Shown here one piece after another: positions 33,894-42,630 of a stretch of DNA of 42,648 nucleotides; positions within the stretch are counted from its first letter, which is position 1; the number at the start of each line of letters is the position of its first letter. Below the pieces are notes generated by a model. The model did not search any database, was not told where the DNA came from, and saw nothing but the letters and a program-made list of their open reading frames with translations. Origin of the DNA: an uncultured Collinsella sp. (GTDB taxonomy: Bacteria > Actinomycetota > Coriobacteriia > Coriobacteriales > Coriobacteriaceae). Location of the stretch: assembly GCA_900757505.1 (NCBI GenBank), contig CAAEOE010000066.1:1-42648 (forward strand), given 5' to 3'. Both the position numbers and the translations under genes were made by a program.

Positions 33894-35801
33894 CTAGAGC
33901 TCCTTTTGCAGATAGAGTCCATGATCGTAAAAACCCAAATGGCGATAGTACTCGCGCGTACCAATCGCGCTGATCACGTTGATGCGCGTATAACCCGCAT
34001 CCCGGGCAATCTCGCACGCACGCTCTACGAGCAAACGCCCCAACCCGTGATGCTGCGCCGCCTGGCCCTGGTCGCCCACGCGTGCCGCCATGCCATACAC
34101 GTGCACCTCGCGAATCATCGCCTCGTCCGGCGTCGTCGGCAACTCGTCCGCATGCGCGGCAACAAACGAATGGTCGGGCAGCGACAACCGCAAAAAGCCC
34201 GCGATCTTGCCCTGCGGCGTCACCCACTGCAAAAAGCGCTCGTGCGTCACCGGCGTCTCGTACGCCACCTCCTCGTCAAGGGTCAGCTCATCCAAGTCGG
34301 CGCCCGCCGTGCTGATCTCGCGATAGCGAATCTCGCGCACCGTCGCACCGTCACCCCGAGCAGCTAGGCGGTTCTCAACGAGCTGACGCAGGTTGGGTTT
34401 CTTGTTGCCCACCATAATGTCGTCGGAACTAAAGTCGCGGATCATGCGACTGATACGGCAGAACGCCGGCGTCACCACGATGTCGTCGGCCAGCACATCG
34501 AGCAGCTCTTCCTCGGTATAGGGACGCCACTCGCCGCGCTCATAGCAGCCCACCAGACGCGAGCCCTCGATGAGCGCACACGGATAGACCTTGACCTCGT
34601 CGGGCATAAAGGCGCCCTCGGTCATAAAGTGTTCGTAGTCGAGCTTGTCCCCCTCGGGCGCGGCGCCCAGCAAGTTAAGCATAAAATGCGCGTGGATCTT
34701 AAAGCCAAACAGGCGCGCAAGCGAAAACGCCCGTTCAATCTGCGCCACCGAAATGCGACGCTCGTTGATATCGAGCAGGTGCTGGTCGAGGCTCTGGATA
34801 CCCATCTGGATCTTGGTGCAGCCCAGGCGGCGGATGAGCGTAAGCGCCTGCGGCGTTACGGCATCGGGGCGCGTCTCGATAACGAGTCCCACCACGCGAT
34901 GCTTCGCCGTCTCGTTGATGCGCTGCTGACGCTCGAGCTCCTCCATCGTTGCCGTCTGCCACTCAGTGACCTCGCCCCACGGCGTACCGGGACCGTACAG
35001 ACGACGCACCGCACGGTTATAGCCGCCCACGGCAGCATCCACACGCCCCTGCTCGTCGGCAACGCCGGCAGCAAGCTCGACCTCGTCTGTCGCAATGCCG
35101 GCGGCCCGATAGCGCTCACGGCGCTCTGCTACCACAGGCGGCAGGGCATCGGCGGGAGCGTCATCGAGCAGACGCCCCGCCTCGGCACGGCTGATGCCCG
35201 GACGTGCCAACATGGGGTTGGCCGCCACGCCGGCGACGGCATCGTCATTGAGCGCGCGGAAGAGCTCCGACATAAACCACGCCTGATACCCTTGCGGATA
35301 GTCGCTCCAGGTACCGCCGAGCACAATGAGCTCGATCTTATCGGTCGCATGCCCCATCTGCGAAAGCGCCGTCAAACGGGCACTCACCTGCAGATACGGG
35401 TCGAAGCAGTTTTGCTCCGCACGGGCACACGCCGGCTCAGCGTGCAGATAGCTTTTGGGCATGCGCAAATCGTTGGGGCAAAACAGGCAATCGCCCGAGC
35501 ACGACCAGGGCTTGGTGATGACGGTAATGGTCGCCACGCCCGAAGCCGTTCGGCGCGGCTTCATACGCAGCACCTGCAGCAGTTGACGTTCCAGTTCGGC
35601 ATCGACATTCCACCCAGCCCAACGAGCCGGCTCCTCACGTTTTACCCGCTGGTAGAACGGCAGCAGACGGCGCTTGGCCAAATCGCGTTTGTCGGCACCC
35701 TCACGGCGCGCCTCGGCATGTATCAGTTTGACGAGCGCTTTGTCGTCCACGGTCTCGCCACGACGCAGGGCCTCGAGTATGTTCAAGATAATCTGTTCCA
35801 T
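33894..35801 (-). CDS. elp3: Elp3, tRNA uridine-34 modifying radical SAM/acetyltransferase
   Basis: Elp3 adds the carboxymethyl group to U34 of tRNA anticodons using acetyl-CoA and radical SAM chemistry. The protein has 635 residues. The radical SAM cysteines are Cys101, Cys105 and Cys108 in CSGDCLFCPND, within a family-typical block. 'QTRPD'-type elements appear as 'VGLVIETRPDAVTPQALTLI', and 'GIQSLDQHLL' follows. The C-terminus is a GNAT acetyltransferase domain ('GLGRLLVERACEIARDAGYT', then YYRHLGFYDHG). The ATG at 35801 is preceded by GGGGGC, and TACAAT lies only 7 nt upstream, so a leaderless or very short-leader mRNA is possible. Confidence 0.95.
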   Translation of the reverse strand: MEQIILNILEALRRGETVDDKALVKLIHAEARREGADKRDLAKRRLLPFYQRVKREEPARWAGWNVDAELERQLLQVLRMKPRRTASGVATITVITKPWSCSGDCLFCPNDLRMPKSYLHAEPACARAEQNCFDPYLQVSARLTALSQMGHATDKIELIVLGGTWSDYPQGYQAWFMSELFRALNDDAVAGVAANPMLARPGISRAEAGRLLDDAPADALPPVVAERRERYRAAGIATDEVELAAGVADEQGRVDAAVGGYNRAVRRLYGPGTPWGEVTEWQTATMEELERQQRINETAKHRVVGLVIETRPDAVTPQALTLIRRLGCTKIQMGIQSLDQHLLDINERRISVAQIERAFSLARLFGFKIHAHFMLNLLGAAPEGDKLDYEHFMTEGAFMPDEVKVYPCALIEGSRLVGCYERGEWRPYTEEELLDVLADDIVVTPAFCRISRMIRDFSSDDIMVGNKKPNLRQLVENRLAARGDGATVREIRYREISTAGADLDELTLDEEVAYETPVTHERFLQWVTPQGKIAGFLRLSLPDHSFVAAHADELPTTPDEAMIREVHVYGMAARVGDQGQAAQHHGLGRLLVERACEIARDAGYTRINVISAIGTREYYRHLGFYDHGLYLQKEL

Positions 35802-35814
35802 GCCCCCATTGTAA

Positions 35815-35854
35815 AGGCAAAGGCGCCGAAGCCCGTCACGGCTTCGGCGCCTTC
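35815..35854 (-). terminator. Terminator after the DUF4097 gene
   Basis: A perfect 14-bp stem (AAGGCGCCGAAGCC with GGCTTCGGCGCCTT) and a 6-nt loop lie between the minus-strand DUF4097 gene and elp3, followed on that strand by TGCCTTT. Confidence 0.88.
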
Positions 35855-35900
35855 ATCAAACAGCGCGTCTATATCTTCGCCTAGGCTTTCGTCTGCCTCA

Positions 35901-36800
35901 CTACTCCGAATCAAACGACATGTCGCCCGAACCGACCTCAAAACAATACGTAGCAGACTTATCCCCGTTATCGAATTCAAGATTCAATATGGTCTCGCCG
36001 TCATAGCCAAGCGGAAGGAAATCGCTCTCGAAGTCGCCGCTGCCCAAGGTGAGGCTCGCCTTAAAGCCCGTAGAGTTCGGAACCGTCATCTCCACATCGC
36101 CCGAGCCCACACTCACGTCCATCGACTTCGCGGGGGCCTGGTAGAGCTCGAACGTTACATCGCCCGACCCGACCTCTGCACTAAGCGCATCAGTCACGCT
36201 GCCCGCAAACTCTACATCTCCCGCACCCAGGAAAAGGTCGAAACCATCACAGGTGACACCGGCAATCTGCAGATCACCCGAGCCCACGTGCGCGTTGATT
36301 CCCTTCAGATGTTCGGCAACACGGCGCGGCAGTTCAACCGTAACCGAGCGGTCAATTGCCTTACCGTCATCACTTCCAAACTGAGAAACCTTGAGCGTCG
36401 ATTCCTCGACGGATGCGATGTTCTGCGTCGCGGCCTTGGAGGCATCCATACCATTGGCAACGCGTCCCCGCTCGATAACGCGAGCCTTGTTGCCATCAAC
36501 AACCTTGACGTCCACCGTAGCCGCATCGATATCGAAATCGAGGTAGCGAAACTCATCAGCATCAAAGGTCGTACACGAAAGCTGCTGAGGCCGAGCGGAA
36601 TATTTACCGCCATCCAAAAGATCGCCCTCGTCAACCGCATCGTCCTTACCAGACAAGCCGGATACAACATCGTCGAGATCCCACGGGCCATCAAAATGAA
36701 TCAATGTCCGCGAAATGCCAAAGACAAGTCCGATGATGAGCACGAACGCTCCGATGCCAACGCCCAAGCGTACCTTGGATTCATGCGAAAGCTTCATCAT
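35901..36800 (-). CDS. Membrane-anchored DUF4097-type beta-repeat protein
   Basis: The protein has 299 residues. One membrane helix (about residues 11-30) is followed by an outer part. From about residue 175 a motif close to (V/L)GSGD(V/F)xF recurs about six times at 20-25 residue steps (HVGSGDLQI, LGAGDVEF, VGSGDVTF, VGSGDVEM, LGSGDFES, VGSGDMSF). This is the right-handed beta-helix pattern of DUF4097/LiaG-like proteins. The start overlaps the stop of the upstream XRE regulator gene by 4 nt, so the pair is coupled. In Firmicutes, relatives sit in cell-envelope stress operons, and a similar role is an inference here. Confidence 0.82.
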   Translation of the reverse strand: MMKLSHESKVRLGVGIGAFVLIIGLVFGISRTLIHFDGPWDLDDVVSGLSGKDDAVDEGDLLDGGKYSARPQQLSCTTFDADEFRYLDFDIDAATVDVKVVDGNKARVIERGRVANGMDASKAATQNIASVEESTLKVSQFGSDDGKAIDRSVTVELPRRVAEHLKGINAHVGSGDLQIAGVTCDGFDLFLGAGDVEFAGSVTDALSAEVGSGDVTFELYQAPAKSMDVSVGSGDVEMTVPNSTGFKASLTLGSGDFESDFLPLGYDGETILNLEFDNGDKSATYCFEVGSGDMSFDSE

Positions 36801-37513
36801 TCATCACCCTCTTTGGCGATCGGGTCAGTGGTAGTCGCGGTAGCCACGCCAGTATCAACCGTAGCGGAAACATTCTGAGCCCTAGCCACCACCGGCGCCG
36901 GACCAACCTGGATATCCCCGCGCGCCCAATCGCCATCGAGCGCACGCGCCACCCAGTGATAGATGGGAATCGTAAAGAAGATCAGTGCGGGAAAGGGGCT
37001 GACACCAACCAGGAACATCAGCAAAAAGAACAGCAGCCAGCACACGGCCCAATACGGGAACGACTGGAAGGGGCCCTTCACCGGAGTCGAGCCAACTGCG
37101 CCGCCACTCGTCGCCTGCGCCGTAGCAGCATTGGCGGCTTGCGCACTCCAGCTTGCCGCTTGCGCCGCCTTGGCCGCAGCATCACTCGCCTGTGTTGCCG
37201 CTTCGGTGGCGCGCGCCGCCGCCTCATGGGTGCGGGCACGCTCTGCCGCCTCGGCCTCGCGCTGGCGGGCGCGGTCCTCGTTCTCAAACTCGATATCGTC
37301 CTCGATCTCATCGCTCGGATTGAGCAGCTCGTCCAGACTCACACCATAGAGCTTGGCGAGCGAGATCAGGTTCTCGGTATCGGGCGAGCTCTCCGCACGC
37401 TCCCATTTACTGACCGCCTGGCGCGACAGCCCCAGCTTTCGCGCCAGCCCTTCTTGGCTAAAGCCCTTGCTGCGGCGAAGGTCGGCGAGCCGCTGCGCAG
37501 TTTCTACATTCAT
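36797..37513 (-). CDS. XRE-family regulator with C-terminal membrane segment
   Basis: The protein has 238 residues. Residues 1-66 are a Cro/CI-type helix-turn-helix (LADLRRSKGFSQEGLARKL, then LSRQAVSKWERAESSPD). A long Ala-rich, probably coiled-coil linker follows (about 85-150). Then come two hydrophobic helices (YWAVCWLLFFLLMFLVGV and FPALIFFTIPIYHWVA), so the DNA-binding part is tethered to the membrane. The ATG at 37513 has AGGAGG upstream. The open frame to 37762 has no supported start. Together with the DUF4097 partner it looks like a one-component envelope-sensing switch. Confidence 0.85.
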   Translation of the reverse strand: MNVETAQRLADLRRSKGFSQEGLARKLGLSRQAVSKWERAESSPDTENLISLAKLYGVSLDELLNPSDEIEDDIEFENEDRARQREAEAAERARTHEAAARATEAATQASDAAAKAAQAASWSAQAANAATAQATSGGAVGSTPVKGPFQSFPYWAVCWLLFFLLMFLVGVSPFPALIFFTIPIYHWVARALDGDWARGDIQVGPAPVVARAQNVSATVDTGVATATTTDPIAKEGDE

Positions 37514-37636
37514 GGTTCCTCCTATGTGATGCCAGCCGTGCCGCCGGACCGTTTTTGTTCTTAAGGCGCCTTGCACAGTTAAAAATCTATCCGCCACCGC
37601 CAAAAGCATGCCACCTATTCTAGTGAGATTTTTGAC

Positions 37637-37647
37637 AACCGCCGGTT
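37637..37647. promoter_or_regulatory. Possible operator palindrome upstream of the XRE gene
   Basis: AACCG-C-CGGTT is a perfect 5-bp-arm palindrome in the divergent gap, close to a TAGAAT that could be the -10 box of the XRE gene on the minus strand. Confidence 0.3.
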
Positions 37648-37704
37648 GCGGGTACATATGAGCTGCGGAAATGTGTCCAAACAAAGCAATGGCACCTAGC
37701 TCGG

Positions 37705-37734
37705 TTGTCCCCGTTGCGGCGTTAACGGTAGTAT
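37705..37734 (+). promoter_or_regulatory. Promoter of the Trm9-like gene
   Basis: TTGTCC (37705-37710) and TAGTAT (37729-37734) are separated by 18 bp, giving a predicted transcript start near 37741 and a 40-nt leader. Confidence 0.6.
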
Positions 37735-37780
37735 GGTCGTACTGTTTATTTCGCACCGCCAACGGAGGGAGTTCCGCGCC

Positions 37781-38653
37781 GTGAACCGCGATTTCGCCTC
37801 ATCGCTCATCCAGCTCAACAACACGTTCTATCGCGAGCACTCCGCCTCCTTCTCCGATACGCGCCAGGCCCCGTGGCCCGGCTGGGTTCGCACCATGGAC
37901 ATCGCGCTCGAACAGCTCGACGTCGCCACGATCGAGCATCCCGTCCGCATCTTCGATCTTGCCTGCGGCAATATGCGATTCGAGAACTTTGCCGCCGGCG
38001 GCGCACTTGCCGCCAAGGGCGTCGACGGCGCAAACCCCTCGGCAGACGCCAGCTGTCCGTTTGAGTTCTATGGCGTCGACTCGTGCCAAGACCTGGCCAT
38101 CGATGCACGCGGTCACGCCCTGCGCATTCCCAACCTGCACTTCCAGGAACTCGACGTGCTCGATGCCCTCATGAAGCTCAACCCCGCCGAGACGCCCGAC
38201 GTGCTTTTCGACGCCCCGCTCGCCGATATCTCGGTCTGCTTTGGCTTTATGCACCACGTGCCGTCGTGCGAGTACCGCGTACGCGTGCTCGACGCCCTGG
38301 TGCGGCAAACGAGCCCGGGCGGCATCATCGCCATCAGCTTTTGGGAGTTTATGAACGACGAGCGCATGGCGCGCAAGGCCGTTCGAGCCGAAGCCCGCGC
38401 CGAGCTCACCCCGCCGTTTGAGGGTTACGATTCCGCGCAGTTTGAAGCCGGCGACCACCTCATTGGCTGGCAAAACGACCGCCACGCCTACCGCTATTGC
38501 CATCACTTTGACGATCAGCAGATCACCGACCTGGTGCGCGGCGTCCGTACGTTCTACAAGAGCGGCGAGGTCCCCGTGCGCGAGCTTGAGCGCTTCCATG
38601 CCGACGGTCGCAGCGGCGAGCTCAACCGCTATGTGATTCTCAAGCGTCTGTAG
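37781..38653 (+). CDS. Trm9/ALKBH8-like SAM methyltransferase
   Basis: This is a class I SAM methyltransferase of 290 residues. The N-terminus has FSDTRQAPWP at 24-33, matching the FSxTRxxPWP block of yeast Trm9 and human ALKBH8. Motif I is DLACGN at 59-64. 'CFGFMHHVPSCEYRVRVLDA' (His158-His159) matches the Trm9 'IHHWST..RR' region, and the end resembles the Trm9 'YYHxYxxxEL' block. In eukaryotes this enzyme methylates cm5U34, the product of Elp3. A GTG start at 37781 has GGAGGGAG about 9 nt upstream. Elp3 is encoded 2 kb away. The true substrate is not shown by the sequence. Confidence 0.8.
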   Translation: MNRDFASSLIQLNNTFYREHSASFSDTRQAPWPGWVRTMDIALEQLDVATIEHPVRIFDLACGNMRFENFAAGGALAAKGVDGANPSADASCPFEFYGVDSCQDLAIDARGHALRIPNLHFQELDVLDALMKLNPAETPDVLFDAPLADISVCFGFMHHVPSCEYRVRVLDALVRQTSPGGIIAISFWEFMNDERMARKAVRAEARAELTPPFEGYDSAQFEAGDHLIGWQNDRHAYRYCHHFDDQQITDLVRGVRTFYKSGEVPVRELERFHADGRSGELNRYVILKRL

Positions 38654-38691
38654 GCATCGACGACTCGTCGCCGAGCCGCACCGCATCTTTC

Positions 38692-38716
38692 GGGCAAACT
38701 ATGCCCACCCTTTTTT
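38692..38716 (+). terminator. Short terminator after the Trm9-like gene
   Basis: A 5-bp stem (GGGCA with TGCCC) and a 5-nt loop are followed by ACCC and six T. The stem is short, so termination may be partial. Confidence 0.55.
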
Positions 38717-38772
38717 CAACCCATTGACGGAACGTGCAGCTATGCGTTCCACACTTATGACCAAGGAGCCTC

Positions 38773-39612
38773 ATGGGAGCCGTCCACGTTCGCACGCCTA
38801 AGAACTTTGTGCTCGAAGAGCGCCTGGAGCGCTACGCCGATGCGATCGAGACGAACCCCGAGGCCTATGCCGGAGATTGGCGCGAGGCCTGTGCGCCCGC
38901 AGGCGGCAAGCCCTTCGAGCACCTTCACCTGGATCTTGGTTGTGGCAAAGGCACCTATCTAGTTGAGCGCGCTCGCCGTGAGCCCGAAACGCTCTTCATC
39001 GGCATGGATCAGGAGCCCATCTGCATTGCCTATGTCGCTCAGAAGATCTGTGAGCAGGAGTTGCCCAACGCACTCGTCCTGCCCCGAGGCGCCGCATCGC
39101 TGCCGCAGCTGTTTGCCGCAGGCGAGCTCGATGCCATCACCGTTAACTTTCCCACGCCGCAGCCCAAGGCCAAGTACGCCAAAAAACGACTCGTCCATGT
39201 CGACCATCTGATGCTCTATCGCCCGCTCTTTTCAGCCGGCGCCACCGTCACGCTGCGAACCGACAGCAAGCCATTGCGCGACTACGCCCTGGGGCAGTTT
39301 GCCGCGGCCGGCTACGGCACGCTTTGGGTTAGTGACGACGTCCGCCGCGACCATCCCGAGCACCCCGAGACCGAATATGAATGCCGCACGCGCGAGATGG
39401 GTGCCGCTGTATATGGTATTTGCGCCACACCCGGCGCGCAGCCCAGCGATGAACAGCTCGCGGCGGGCCGCGCGCAGGAGCAAAGCCTTGCCTGCTACCT
39501 GCCCGAAAACCTCGATGAGCTCACCTATGTACCTCTGGGCATGGAAGAAGCCGTCGAGAACTTCAGAAACCGCGCCCGCAAAGGCAAGAAGCGCCTGCCG
39601 CAAGAGTCCTAG
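38773..39612 (+). CDS. TrmB-like tRNA (guanine-N7) methyltransferase, altered motif
   Basis: The protein has 279 residues and the TrmB fold. The SAM loop is LDLGCGKGTYLVERA (53-67), then 'FIGMDQEPICIAYVAQKI', and near the end 'HPETEYECRTREMGAAVYG' matches the TrmB TEYE block. Where TrmB has FPDPWPK, this protein has FPTPQPK (126-132), so the proposed catalytic Asp is Thr128 and the Trp is Gln. Either it is a divergent paralog with another role or the chemistry tolerates the change. A 60-residue C-terminal extension follows. AAGGAG lies before the ATG at 38773. Confidence 0.8.
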   Translation: MGAVHVRTPKNFVLEERLERYADAIETNPEAYAGDWREACAPAGGKPFEHLHLDLGCGKGTYLVERARREPETLFIGMDQEPICIAYVAQKICEQELPNALVLPRGAASLPQLFAAGELDAITVNFPTPQPKAKYAKKRLVHVDHLMLYRPLFSAGATVTLRTDSKPLRDYALGQFAAAGYGTLWVSDDVRRDHPEHPETEYECRTREMGAAVYGICATPGAQPSDEQLAAGRAQEQSLACYLPENLDELTYVPLGMEEAVENFRNRARKGKKRLPQES

Positions 39613-39677
39613 GGACCTCTGATGGTCGCGGCGTCAGTAAACAAGCGCAAATAGGCACCAGCGAACGGTCCTCAAGC

Positions 39678-39800
39678 CTAAGTGAGTAGACTTTTTTGCA
39701 ATAGCCAAGCACATCCCGCATAGCGAAAACTAAAACCGCAGGTAGAACCCTTGCGCAAAAGCTATGTGCTCGCGACATTGCAAAAAGTCTACTCACTTAG
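39678..39800. repeat. 123-bp palindromic element (MITE-like)
   Basis: Arms of 25 and 24 bp (39678-39702 and 39777-39800, beginning CTAAGTGAGTAGAC on the left) are identical inverted copies except for one extra T. Inside them AGCACAT (39708-39714) pairs with ATGTGCT (39764-39770), so the whole element can fold into one long hairpin. It encodes nothing credible and lies in a 309-bp gap between two plus-strand genes. I see no clear target-site duplication. It may be a miniature mobile element or a structured regulatory RNA. Confidence 0.8.
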
Positions 39801-39921
39801 CTAGCGACTACACTAAACGGCTGGGCAGAACGCCCATTTCCTGCATTTTCTCGCGCGCTGGCGCCCCGCGCCGACGCTACGCCATAATAGTTGGCGGACA
39901 ATCGCGAGAGAAAGCAAACAC

Positions 39922-42603
39922 ATGGCACAGACCACGACAGATACCGCCGCCAGCACCATCTCCGGCGCCGGGGCCGCCAGCTCATTCTCGGGCGGCACGG
40001 GAACCGAAGCCGAATTCGGCTCGCTCGGCGCGCTCTCCCCCACCTGGTGGGAGCCCGAGGACGGCAGCGAGCCCGAACCATGGCTCACGTCCGATCAGGC
40101 CTTCGAACGCTTCTTTGAATGGACGAGCGATCGCGGCATTGAGCTGTGGGATCACCAAGAAGAAGCCCTCATGGACCTGGCCGCCGGCGATCACGTCATT
40201 TTGGGAACACCGACCGGATCGGGCAAGTCGCTTGTCGCGCTGGGCATGCTCTTTATGGGCATGGCACAGGGCAAGCGCTGCTACTACACGGCTCCTATCA
40301 AGGCTCTGGTCAGCGAAAAGTTCTTCGATCTGGTACAGGTACTCGGCCGCGATAACGTTGGCATGATCACCGGCGATACGCACATCAACACTAAGGCGCC
40401 CGTCATCTGCTGCACGGCCGAAATCCTTGCCAACGATGCACTGCGCGAGGGCGAGGGCGCCGACGTGGGCTGTGTGGCCATGGACGAGTTCCACTACTTT
40501 GCCGACCCCGACCGCGGCTGGGCATGGCAGGTGCCGCTGCTCACCCTGCCCCACACGCAGTTTATGCTCATGAGCGCCACGCTCGGCGATGTCACCGCGA
40601 TCGCCGCCTCGCTCGAGGAACACACCGGCGCTGCTTGCGACTTGGTTGTCGACGCCCCGCGTCCTGTTCCGCTGAACTACGACTATGTGACGACCTCCCT
40701 CGAGGGCACCGTCGAGCTCGCTATGCGCCGCGGCGAGGCCCCGCTCTATATCGTGCACTTTAGCCAGGATGCCGCCCTTGCGACGGCACAGTCGCTCGCC
40801 AATTTTGGCATCGCCAGCAAGGAGCAGCGCGAGGCTATTAAGGAAGCCGCCAAAGGCACGAGCTTCTCGACGGCCTTCGGCAAGATCCTCAAGCGCTTGC
40901 TTGGCTGCGGCGTCGGCGTGCACCACGCCGGTATGCTGCCGCGCTATCGCCTACTGGTCGAGCGCCTGGCACAGCAGGGCCTACTGCCCGTCATTTGCGG
41001 CACCGATACACTCGGCGTCGGCATCAACGTGCCCATCCACACCGTGGTCCTCACCGCGCTCACCAAGTTCGACGGTTACAAGATGCGTCGTCTGCGCGCC
41101 CGCGAGTTCCATCAGATTGCCGGTCGCGCCGGCCGCTCGGGCTTCGATACCGAGGGCATGGTCATCGCCGAGGCCCCGGAGCACGAGATCGAGAACGCCA
41201 AGCTCATGGCCAAGGCGGGCGACGACCCCAAGAAGCTCCGCAAGATTAAAAAGAAGAAAGCCCCCGAGGGCTTTGTCACCTGGAACAAGCAGACCTTTGA
41301 GCGCCTGATCGAGACGCAGCCCGAAACGCTCAAGCCGCGCCTGCGCATCACGCACTCCATGGTGATTAGCGTGGTCGAGCAGGGCGGCGACGCCCGTGCC
41401 CGCGTACACGACCTCATCGAGACAAGCCTGCAGACCCCCGAGGAAAAGGCCAAGCTCGAGGTTCGCGCCGACGAGATCTTCGCCACGCTCATCGATTCCG
41501 GCGTCGTCGTTCGCACCGAGGTGCCGCCCGCACCCGACGCCCCGACTGGCGCCGCACCAGACATCGACTATGCACTGACGGTCGATCTGCCCGAGGACTT
41601 TGCGCTCGACCAGCCACTCTCGCCGTTTTTGCTTGCCGCGCTGGAGCTGCTCGACCCCGAGAGTGAGACCTATACCATGGACCTCATCTCGATGGTCGAG
41701 GCTACGCTCGAGGACCCCAAGCAGGTATTGCGCGCACAGGAGCGCGCCGCGCGCGACCGCGCGATGGCCGAAATGAAGGCTGACGGCGTCGAATATGAGG
41801 AACGCCTGGAGCGCATCCAGGATGTCACCTACGAAAAGCCGCTCGAGGACCTGCTCGATGCCGCCTTCGACAAGTACTGCCAGGAAGTACCCTGGGCAAA
41901 CGACTACCAGCTCTCTCCCAAGAGCGTCCTGCGCGATATGCTGGAGAGCGCGAGCGATTTTAAGGGCTATATCCAAAAGCTTGGCATCGCCCGCTCCGAG
42001 GGCATTCTGCTGCGTTACCTAGCCGAGGCCTACCGTTCTCTCGATCGCACCGTTCCCATTGAGAAGCGCGATGAGCGCTTGCGTGACATCATTTCGTGGC
42101 TCGGCTTTGTGGTGCGCTCGGTCGACTCGAGCCTGGTGGACGAGTGGGAGAACGCCGGCAACCCCGCTGCACTCGACGCCGCACCGCCGCAGGGCATCGA
42201 CGAGGTCGTTGCGGACCGTCGCGGCTGCACGCTGTTGGTGCGCAACGCACTCTTCCGCCGCGTGACCCTTACCGCCCGCGAGCACGTTCGCGACTTGGGC
42301 GAGCTCGATGAGGACTGGGGCATGAGCGAGGTCCGCTGGCAAAGGGCGCTCGACGCCTATCACGAGCAACACGAGGAAATCCTCACCGACGGAGATGCCC
42401 GCAGTGCCGCGATGTTTTCCATCGATGAATCCGACGAGAAGACCGATCACGTGTGGCACGTGCACCAGATCTTTGCCGACGAAGATGGCGACCACGATTT
42501 TGGCATCATGGGCGATGTCGATCTGGACGCCACGCAAGACGGCGGCGAGGTCATCTTCAAAAACTACCGTGTCGGCTTTATCGAGGACCTGCTCGAGAAC
42601 TAG
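39922..42603 (+). CDS. Ski2-like DEAD/DEAH RNA helicase (DUF3516 type)
   Basis: This is a predicted RNA helicase of 893 residues. After a low-complexity N-terminus (about 1-45) come motif I GTPTGSGKS (Lys102), motif II DEFH (188-191), motif III MSATLGD and motif VI QIAGRAGRSGF. A basic segment (KKLRKIKKKKAPEG) and a C-terminal half without helicase motifs, resembling DUF3516, follow. Actinobacteria carry such Ski2/HelY-type proteins, thought to act in RNA processing. CATAAT at 39883-39888 may be its -10 box. The Shine-Dalgarno sequence (GAGAAAG) is weak. Confidence 0.9.
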   Translation: MAQTTTDTAASTISGAGAASSFSGGTGTEAEFGSLGALSPTWWEPEDGSEPEPWLTSDQAFERFFEWTSDRGIELWDHQEEALMDLAAGDHVILGTPTGSGKSLVALGMLFMGMAQGKRCYYTAPIKALVSEKFFDLVQVLGRDNVGMITGDTHINTKAPVICCTAEILANDALREGEGADVGCVAMDEFHYFADPDRGWAWQVPLLTLPHTQFMLMSATLGDVTAIAASLEEHTGAACDLVVDAPRPVPLNYDYVTTSLEGTVELAMRRGEAPLYIVHFSQDAALATAQSLANFGIASKEQREAIKEAAKGTSFSTAFGKILKRLLGCGVGVHHAGMLPRYRLLVERLAQQGLLPVICGTDTLGVGINVPIHTVVLTALTKFDGYKMRRLRAREFHQIAGRAGRSGFDTEGMVIAEAPEHEIENAKLMAKAGDDPKKLRKIKKKKAPEGFVTWNKQTFERLIETQPETLKPRLRITHSMVISVVEQGGDARARVHDLIETSLQTPEEKAKLEVRADEIFATLIDSGVVVRTEVPPAPDAPTGAAPDIDYALTVDLPEDFALDQPLSPFLLAALELLDPESETYTMDLISMVEATLEDPKQVLRAQERAARDRAMAEMKADGVEYEERLERIQDVTYEKPLEDLLDAAFDKYCQEVPWANDYQLSPKSVLRDMLESASDFKGYIQKLGIARSEGILLRYLAEAYRSLDRTVPIEKRDERLRDIISWLGFVVRSVDSSLVDEWENAGNPAALDAAPPQGIDEVVADRRGCTLLVRNALFRRVTLTAREHVRDLGELDEDWGMSEVRWQRALDAYHEQHEEILTDGDARSAAMFSIDESDEKTDHVWHVHQIFADEDGDHDFGIMGDVDLDATQDGGEVIFKNYRVGFIEDLLEN

Positions 42604-42630
42604 CCGACCATACTGGAACGAAGCGGGGCC

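Noticed and set aside
34629..36878. Plus-strand reading frame of 749 codons opposite elp3 and the DUF4097 gene
   Set aside because: It crosses two supported genes and the terminator between them, has no ribosome binding site and shows no recognisable domain.
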